Of a DNA stretch of 40,853 bases, positions 34,440 to 40,853 are shown one piece after another. The stretch lies in contig JAFKNA010000028.1 in the NCBI GenBank assembly GCA_017305135.1, forward strand, positions 1 to 40,853, read 5' to 3'. Made by a program: the position numbers and the translations under genes. How positions within the stretch are numbered: the first letter of the stretch is position 1; each line of letters begins with the position of its first letter. The notes under the pieces were generated by a model. The model was not told the origin of the DNA and did not search any database. It was given only the letters and a program-made list of their open reading frames with translations. The stretch comes from Lysobacterales bacterium. Lineage in GTDB: Bacteria; Pseudomonadota; Gammaproteobacteria; Xanthomonadales; Rhodanobacteraceae.

Positions 34440-35054
34440 ATGATCCGGCAACTTCTGATTGCCTGTTGTGGTTTCCTGGCCGCGATGGGATCGGCGAACG
34501 CACAGCTCTACGATGGCAACAACAATATCCGGATGTCCGTGATCGGGGAAATCAACCTGGAAGTTCCAGGGGGTACCTTGTTGTCGCCGTCCTTCGCGGT
34601 GCAGGTCAAGGACGCGGCTGGACAGCCTGTTTCGGACTTGCTGATCATGTTTGACCTCCCGCGCTTCTATAGCGCGCAGGGAGGCGGGGCCAGCAACGAG
34701 ATCTGCCGTTGCGGCTGGTTCATCGGGCAGGGCCAGCAGGGCCAAGCCTACACGGATGAGGACGGTATCGCCGTTGCTCCCGATTTTCTGGTCGCCGGGC
34801 CAACGTATGTCCTCGCATTCGTGCCAGAGGATGGGACGCCGCGGAACATTGAAATGGCTGCCTGGCCCATGCCAATGGCGCTGTTCGGCATCAATTACGT
34901 CGATCCTTTCCCGGTACAGCCTTGGGGGCCGATTCCCGATGGCACTTCGCCCCAACCCCTCGGCGTGCCGCAGGTGGACGCGGCCGGGTACCGGGGTTCC
35001 GATGCGCCACGGCTTCCCAGCCGTACCCGGAAGGGGATTCCCGACGTTCGTTGA
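34440..35054 (+). CDS. Exported protein of unknown function with a Big-1-like domain
   Basis: This encodes 204 residues. GGAGG at 34428-34432 favours ATG 34440 over the ATG at 34434. The signal peptide is MIRQLLIACCGFLAAMGSANA. The mature part contains SPSFAVQVKDAAGQPVSDLL and YTDEDGIAVAPDFLVAGPTY, the alternating pattern of bacterial Ig-like group 1 (invasin-type) domains. CRC in ICRCGWF is the only cysteine pair. The last 45 residues are Pro/Gly-rich and end in a basic tail. Codon choice and A/T content at its 5' end differ from neighbours, so recent acquisition is possible. No partner gene is evident. Confidence 0.75.
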   Translation: MIRQLLIACCGFLAAMGSANAQLYDGNNNIRMSVIGEINLEVPGGTLLSPSFAVQVKDAAGQPVSDLLIMFDLPRFYSAQGGGASNEICRCGWFIGQGQQGQAYTDEDGIAVAPDFLVAGPTYVLAFVPEDGTPRNIEMAAWPMPMALFGINYVDPFPVQPWGPIPDGTSPQPLGVPQVDAAGYRGSDAPRLPSRTRKGIPDVR

Positions 35055-35140
35055 TTGGCTGCACGGTCCCGGCGAAATGCCCGCGCGGTGAATCGCGGCC
35101 GCCTTGAGCATGCCGGGCAGGCGGGCGCCGTCGTGAGGCT

Positions 35141-35170
35141 TTGACGCGGCCAGGTCCGAAACAGTACCAT
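35141..35170 (+). promoter_or_regulatory. Probable sigma-70 promoter of the suf operon
   Basis: TTGACG (35141-35146) and TACCAT (35165-35170) are 18 bases apart and lie 36 bases before the regulator start. The next bases, ATCGGTCCTAGTTAG, overlap where transcription would begin and are a candidate binding site for the Rrf2 regulator encoded next. That last point is inference. Confidence 0.5.
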
Positions 35171-35205
35171 ATCGGTCCTAGTTAGCCCGCCAGCGCACGC
35201 CCGCC

Positions 35206-35652
35206 ATGCTCCGCGTCAGCAAGCTCACCGATTACGCCACCGTCGTCATGACCTGCCTGGTCGGGACGGGCGAGCGCGTGACCAGCGCGCAGGTGGTGGC
35301 CGAGCGCACGCGGCTGGAGGCGCCGACGGTCAGCAAGCTCCTGAAGCAGCTTGCCCAGGCGGGCCTGGTCGTTTCCACCCGCGGCAGCAACGGCGGCTAT
35401 CGCCTCGCGCGGGCGCCGGCGGAGATCACCATCGGCGACATCGTGGAGGCGATGGAAGGCCCGTTCGGCATGACCGAGTGCAGCCTGCAGGGCGGCCAGT
35501 GCGAGCTGGAGCCCTGGTGCAGCGTGCGCGTCAACTGGCGGCGCATCAACCAGGCGATCGCCGACGCGCTGGAAAGCGTGACCCTCGCCGACATGACCGC
35601 GCCGCCGGCGCCCCGCCGGCCCGCCATCCCGCTGCGCGTCGCAGCGCCCTGA
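35206..35652 (+). CDS. Rrf2-family SUF system regulator
   Basis: This encodes 148 residues. The winged-helix domain reads [37 protein letters not shown] and [20 protein letters not shown]. Three cysteines, Cys92, Cys99 and Cys105 ([19 protein letters not shown]), are placed to hold an Fe-S cluster; spacing is C-x6-C-x5-C rather than the C-x5-C-x5-C of IscR. This corresponds to the SUF regulator type found in Xanthomonas and relatives. It probably senses Fe-S status and represses the operon in its cluster-loaded form. It is nine bases upstream of sufB. Confidence 0.92.
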   Translation: MLRVSKLTDYATVVMTCLVGTGERVTSAQVVAERTRLEAPTVSKLLKQLAQAGLVVSTRGSNGGYRLARAPAEITIGDIVEAMEGPFGMTECSLQGGQCELEPWCSVRVNWRRINQAIADALESVTLADMTAPPAPRRPAIPLRVAAP

Positions 35653-35660
35653 ACAGTCCC

Positions 35661-37157
<1,497 letters not shown>

Positions 37158-37160
37158 AAG

Positions 37161-37191
37161 CCGGGATTCGTGATTGGAGATTCGGGATTCG
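37161..37191. repeat. Family A repeat arm directly after sufB
   Basis: CCGGGATTCGTGATTGGAGA followed by TTCGGGATTC begins four bases past the sufB stop codon. No complementary arm is visible before sufC. Confidence 0.85.
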
Positions 37192-37214
37192 CAGGAGCGC
37201 GCACCTCCGCTTCT

Positions 37215-37302
37215 CCGTCATTCCGGCGAAGGCCGAATCCATTTTCACGACGTGATGGCCAGCCAAGATCAAGATGGATCCCGGCTTTCGCCGGGATGAC
37301 GG
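37215..37302. repeat. Family C palindromic element between sufB and sufC
   Basis: The left arm (37215-37241) reads CCGTCATTCCGGCGAAGGCC then GAATCCA. The right arm (37275-37302) reads TGGATCCCGGCTTTCGCCGG then GATGACGG. They are near-perfect inverted repeats of about 27 bases around a 33-base centre. The right arm also contains its own hairpin CCCGGC-TTTC-GCCGGG. This is the best-preserved copy of the family in the window and looks like a small non-autonomous palindromic element. Confidence 0.87.
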
Positions 37303-37371
37303 TGGCTCACCGCCTCGGGCTCTACGCCAAGACAAGCAAGCCGCTGCATTCTCCGTTGACGGAAATACTTC

Positions 37372-38136
37372 ATGCTCAAGATCGACAACCTCCACGTCCG
37401 CGTCGCCGGGCGTGAAATCCTGAAGGGCCTCTCGCTCGAGGCCAAGGCCGGCGAAGTGCATGCCATCATGGGTCCGAACGGCGCCGGCAAATCGACGCTC
37501 GGCAACGTGCTGGCTGGGCGGGAGGGTTACGAGGTCACCGCCGGCACGGTGGAGTTCGAGGGGCAGAACCTGCTCGAGCTCGCCCCCGAGGAGCGCGCCG
37601 CCGCCGGCGTGTTCCTGGCCTTCCAGTACCCGGTCGAAATCCCCGGCGTCAACAACACCTATTTCCTGCGCGCCGCGCTCAACGCGCAGCGCCGGCAGCG
37701 CGGCGAGGCCGAGCTCGATTCCATGCAGTTCCTCAAGAAGGTGCGCGAGAAGCTGGCCGTGCTGCACCTCAAGGACGAGCTCCTGCACCGCGCCGTCAAC
37801 GAGGGCTTTTCCGGCGGCGAGAAGAAGCGTAACGAGATCTTCCAGCTCGCCCTGCTGGAGCCGAAGCTTGCCATCCTCGACGAAACGGATTCCGGCCTCG
37901 ACATCGACGCCATGAAGCTGGTCGCCGACGGCGTCAACGCGATGCGCGACCCGGCGCGGAGCTTCCTCGTCATCACCCATTACCAGCGCCTGCTAGACTA
38001 TATCGTGCCGGACGTGGTGCACGTGCTCGCCGAGGGCCGCATCGTCGAGAGCGGCGACAGGACGCTCGCACACGAGCTCGAAGCGCACGGCTACGGCTGG
38101 GTCGCCGGCCGCCACGCGCCCGCCGGGGCGGCCTGA
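37372..38136 (+). CDS. sufC: Fe-S cluster assembly ATPase SufC
   Basis: This encodes 254 residues of ABC-ATPase type without a membrane partner. Walker A IMGPNGAGKSTLGNVL (about 32-47), the Q-loop FQYPVEIPGVNNTYFLRAA, signature GFSGGEKKRNEI and Walker B PKLAILDETDSGLDIDAMK are complete. THYQRLLDYIVPDVVHVL is a SufC-specific segment. It drives conformational change of SufB-SufD. GGAA precedes the ATG. The stop shares a base with the sufD start (TGATG). Confidence 0.97.
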   Translation: MLKIDNLHVRVAGREILKGLSLEAKAGEVHAIMGPNGAGKSTLGNVLAGREGYEVTAGTVEFEGQNLLELAPEERAAAGVFLAFQYPVEIPGVNNTYFLRAALNAQRRQRGEAELDSMQFLKKVREKLAVLHLKDELLHRAVNEGFSGGEKKRNEIFQLALLEPKLAILDETDSGLDIDAMKLVADGVNAMRDPARSFLVITHYQRLLDYIVPDVVHVLAEGRIVESGDRTLAHELEAHGYGWVAGRHAPAGAA

Positions 38137-39401
38137 TGGGCGCCTTTCTCGACTCCATGCTCGCCGGCCGCGACGGGCTCGGCGGCGTCCGCGCGGAGGC
38201 CGCGGCGGCGCTGCTGCGCGATGGCCTGCCCGGGCCGCGCGAGGAAGCCTGGAAGTACACCAGCCTGCGCGCGCTGGAGCAGCGCCGCTATGCGCCGGCT
38301 CCGGGCGAGGCGACCGACGTGCCGGCTCTGGCGGCGTTCGCGCTGCCGGGCGTCGATGGCGCCCGCCTGGTGTTCGTCAACGGCGTATTCCAGCCGGCGC
38401 TTTCGGACCTGCAGGCCGCACCGGGTGTCGAGATCCTGCCGTATCGCGAGCATCCCGGCCAGCTTGACAAGGATCTCGAAGGGCATCATGGCACCGGGTC
38501 GGCCGACGCCTTCCTGCGCCTCAACACGGCGCTGGTCGAGGATGGCGCGTCGATCCGCGTCGTCGCCGGTGCGGACGCCGGGGCGCCGATCCATCTCGTC
38601 ATCCTCGGCGCGCCGGCCGCCGCCGACCTCGCCTGGCAACTGCGCCTGCAGGTCGAGCTCGGCGCCGGCGCGCGCCTGTCCCTCGTCGAGCATCATCTCG
38701 GCAACGACGAGCACGCGCATCTCGGCAACCTCGTCGCCAATTACGTGCTGGGTGCCGGTGCGCGGCTGGAACTCCTGCAGGTCCAGGATGCCGGCGAACG
38801 CGCTACGCTGATCCGCCGCGGCAGCTTCCACGTGGGCGAAGATGCGCAGCTCGCCGCCACCACGCTCGAGGCCGGTGCGCAGATGACGCGCCACGATTTC
38901 CGCGTGCACCTCGCCGGGCGCGGTGCGCGCCTCGAATCGCGCGGCGTGTTCGTGCTGCACGGGCGCCAGCATGCCGACACGCACATGGACGTTCGCCACG
39001 AGGCGCGCGATACCTCGAGCGACGTCCTCTGGCGTGGTGTCGCCGACCAGCGCTCGCGCGGCGTGTTCCATGGCGCCATCACCATCGCCGAGGGTGCCGA
39101 TGGCGCCGATGCGGCACTCTCCAACAAGAACCTGCTGCTCTCGCCGCAGGCCGAGATCGATACGCAGCCGGCGCTGGAGATTTACGCCGACGAAGTGAAG
39201 GCGGCACACGGCGCCACCGTCGGCCAGCTCGATGAGCAGGCCCTCTTTTATCTCCGCACCCGCGGCATTCCGCTGGATGCCGCGCGGCGCATCCTGGTGT
39301 CCGCCTTCTGCAGTGCGGTGTTCGCCGACCTGCAACCCGCAGTGCTGCGCGAGCGCCTCGACGAACTCCTCGCCACGCGCCTGCCGCAGGCCGGGGAATG
39401 A
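38136..39401 (+). CDS. sufD: Fe-S cluster assembly protein SufD
   Basis: This encodes 421 residues, homologous to SufB in its C-terminal half. EAWKYTSLRALEQRRYAP near residue 35 is the SufD N-terminal mark. The beta-helix includes RLVFVNGVFQPALSDL, NYVLGAGARLELLQVQD, FRVHLAGRGARLESRGVFVL and the C-terminal QAEIDTQPALEIYADEVKAA, HGATVGQLDEQALFYLRTRG and AFCSAVFADL. It pairs with SufB in the SufBC2D scaffold and is needed for iron acquisition. It is coupled to sufC and lies one base before sufS. Confidence 0.96.
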   Translation: MGAFLDSMLAGRDGLGGVRAEAAAALLRDGLPGPREEAWKYTSLRALEQRRYAPAPGEATDVPALAAFALPGVDGARLVFVNGVFQPALSDLQAAPGVEILPYREHPGQLDKDLEGHHGTGSADAFLRLNTALVEDGASIRVVAGADAGAPIHLVILGAPAAADLAWQLRLQVELGAGARLSLVEHHLGNDEHAHLGNLVANYVLGAGARLELLQVQDAGERATLIRRGSFHVGEDAQLAATTLEAGAQMTRHDFRVHLAGRGARLESRGVFVLHGRQHADTHMDVRHEARDTSSDVLWRGVADQRSRGVFHGAITIAEGADGADAALSNKNLLLSPQAEIDTQPALEIYADEVKAAHGATVGQLDEQALFYLRTRGIPLDAARRILVSAFCSAVFADLQPAVLRERLDELLATRLPQAGE

Positions 39402-39402
39402 C

Positions 39403-40650
39403 ATGAGCGCGCGCGCCGAATCCGTCCTCGCGCCACTCGACGTGGCGGCGGTGCGCGCCGAGTTTCCGCTGCTCTCGCGCACGGTGCACGGCAAGCCGCT
39501 GATCTATTTCGACAGCGCCAACACTGCGCAGAAGCCGTCGGCGGTGATCGAGGCGGTGGACCGGTTCTACCGCACCAGCAACGCCAACGTGTCGCGCGCG
39601 GTGCACCAGCTCGGCGCCGAGGCGACCGCCGCCTACGAGGAGACGCGCAGCAAACTCGCGCGCTTCCTCAACGCGCCCTCGCGCGATGAGATCGTGCTGA
39701 CCAGTGGCACCACGCAGGCGATCAACCTGGTCGCGTACAGCTTCGCGCTGCCGCGCCTCGCGCCGGGCGACGAGATCGTCACCACGATGATGGAGCACCA
39801 CGCCAACATCGTGCCTTGGCAGCTGGTCTGCGAGCGCACCGGGGCGAAGCTCAAGGTGGCGCCGATCAACGAGCGCGGCGAACTCCTGGTCGATCGCTTC
39901 GTCGAGCTGCTGACGCCAAAGGTGAAGCTCGCCGCCGTCACCCACGTCTCCAACGTGCTCGGCACCATCAACCCGATCGCCGAACTCGCCCGCCACGCGC
40001 GCCGCCGCGGCATCCCGCTGATGGTCGACGGCTCGCAGGCGGCGCCGCACCTGCCGGTGGACGTCCAGGCGCTCGGCTGCGATTTTTACGCCATCACCGG
40101 CCACAAGCTGTTCGGCCCGACCGGCACCGGCGCGCTGTGGGCGCGGCGCGAGATCCTGCGCGACATGCCGCCCTTCTTTGGCGGCGGCGAGATGATCCGC
40201 GAGGTCAGCTTCGAGGGCACCACCTTCGCCGATCCGCCGCACCGCTTCGAGGCCGGCACGCCGAACATCGCCGGCTTCGTCGGCCTCGGCGCCGCGCTCG
40301 ACTACGTCGAGTCGCTCGGCCGCGAGCGCATGGCGGCCTACGAGCACGAATTGCTGGGGCATGCGACCGCTGCGCTGAAGGCCGTGCCGGGCCTGCGCAT
40401 CATCGGCGAGGCGCCGCACAAGGCGACGGTGATCTCGTTCCTGATCGAGGGCGTACACGGCCACGACCTCGCCACCCTGCTCGACCACGAGGGCGTGGCG
40501 GTGCGCTCGGGCCACCACTGCGCGCACCCCCTGATGGCCTTCTTCGGCGTGCCGGCGACCGTGCGCGCCTCGTTATCGATCTACAACACGCGCGAGGAGG
40601 TCGACCGCTTCATCGAGGCGATCGATCGCGTGCGCAAGCTCCTGGTCTGA
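39403..40650 (+). CDS. sufS: Cysteine desulfurase SufS
   Basis: This encodes 415 residues, a class II (SufS/CsdA) desulfurase of fold type I. The PLP lysine is Lys235 in YAITGHKLFGPTGTGALW. The persulfide-forming Cys373 lies in VRSGHHCAHPLM. YFDSANTAQKPSAVIEAVDR, ILTSGTTQAINLVA-like, MEHHANIVPWQ and DGSQAAPHLPVDVQALGCDF are further conserved segments. It supplies sulfur to SufB, usually through SufE or SufU, neither of which is seen before the window ends. It begins one base after the sufD stop. Confidence 0.97.
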   Translation: MSARAESVLAPLDVAAVRAEFPLLSRTVHGKPLIYFDSANTAQKPSAVIEAVDRFYRTSNANVSRAVHQLGAEATAAYEETRSKLARFLNAPSRDEIVLTSGTTQAINLVAYSFALPRLAPGDEIVTTMMEHHANIVPWQLVCERTGAKLKVAPINERGELLVDRFVELLTPKVKLAAVTHVSNVLGTINPIAELARHARRRGIPLMVDGSQAAPHLPVDVQALGCDFYAITGHKLFGPTGTGALWARREILRDMPPFFGGGEMIREVSFEGTTFADPPHRFEAGTPNIAGFVGLGAALDYVESLGRERMAAYEHELLGHATAALKAVPGLRIIGEAPHKATVISFLIEGVHGHDLATLLDHEGVAVRSGHHCAHPLMAFFGVPATVRASLSIYNTREEVDRFIEAIDRVRKLLV

Positions 40651-40683
40651 TCGCGCGGGTGTCATGGGAGCGGCGTCAGGATC

Positions 40684-40712
40684 GCCTGCACGCAGGCTCC
40701 TACCTGTAGGAG
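40684..40712. repeat. Tandem palindromes with a GTAG head after sufS
   Basis: GCCTGC-ac-GCAGGC (40684-40697) is followed at once by CTCCTAC-ct-GTAGGAG (40697-40712). Both are perfect. A second GTAGGAG occurs at about 40823. These are REP-type sequences; the stem may end the suf transcript, though there is no U tract. No gene is supportable in 40651-40853. Confidence 0.7.
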
Positions 40713-40853
40713 ACGTCCCCCCGTCTTCGCCGGCGCGCTGTCGCGGAGCAAACAGGATGCATGATTGAGGGCGCGCGGAGAGTGGAGACCGACGTCGCAG
40801 TGGTGTGCACGTGTGCACCCGTGTAGGAGAGTGGTCCGCTCGGTATCGGCGTG

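Noticed and set aside
40573-40818. Minus-strand open frame at the right edge
   Set aside because: It mostly mirrors the end of sufS in the opposite strand and extends into REP DNA; it has no domain or ribosome binding site.

Overview
The window is GC-rich proteobacterial chromosome. Gene order and families point to the order Xanthomonadales (Lysobacterales) in the Gammaproteobacteria. The indicators are the kdsD-kdsC-lptC-lptA-lptB-rpoN-hpf-ptsN block continued by hprK, rapZ, an orphan EIIA, HPr and enzyme I; a SUF operon headed by an Rrf2 regulator of the Xanthomonas SUF type; an M2 (ACE-like) peptidase; and many GTAG-headed REP palindromes. Genus and species cannot be read from the sequence. 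No rRNA, tRNA, CRISPR array or prophage was seen.

Left part (1-5.7 kb, accessory): the 3' end of an IS110-type transposase, a PRC-barrel gene with a textbook terminator, a collagen-like exported protein with 69 uninterrupted G-X-Y triplets, an exported protein with an IPTL-type C-terminal anchor, a small conserved protein and a periplasmic M2 dipeptidase. All but the transposase fragment are on the minus strand.

6.1-10.1 kb: a translationally coupled otsB - GH15 hydrolase - otsA trehalose operon (minus strand), bordered on both sides by REP arrays.

10.4-24.3 kb: one long minus-strand series. In transcription order it runs kdsD, kdsC, lptC, lptA, lptB (Kdo synthesis and LPS export), rpoN, hpf, ptsN, hprK, rapZ, EIIA-Man-like, HPr, enzyme I (nitrogen/regulatory PTS with no sugar permease in view), a GNAT acetyltransferase, minC, minD, minE and a small HExxH protein. 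Facing it on the plus strand are ibaG and murA (24.5-26.1 kb); the mla genes that lie here in E. coli are absent.

26.3-29.2 kb: purM, purN and a DUF3108 protein (minus). 29.4-32.5 kb: DUF2066 protein, CDP-alcohol phosphatidyltransferase, AI-2E/PerM-type transporter and hda (plus, tightly coupled). 32.5-34.3 kb: amgK-murU peptidoglycan-recycling pair (minus). 34.4-35.1 kb: an orphan exported protein with its own sigma-70 promoter. 35.2-40.65 kb: sufR-like regulator, sufB, sufC, sufD, sufS (plus).

The most unusual signal is the density of dispersed repeats. Family A is built from seven- to eight-base units such as GGGATTC/GGGATTG, often as inverted pairs with arms 50-110 bp apart. Family B is GTAG-headed REPs. 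Family C has CGTCAT...ATGACG termini. Family D is built from GGGCTGA units. They fill nearly every larger intergenic gap and also sit inside or at the ends of reading frames of important genes: purM, amgK, purN, ibaG, minC and murU.
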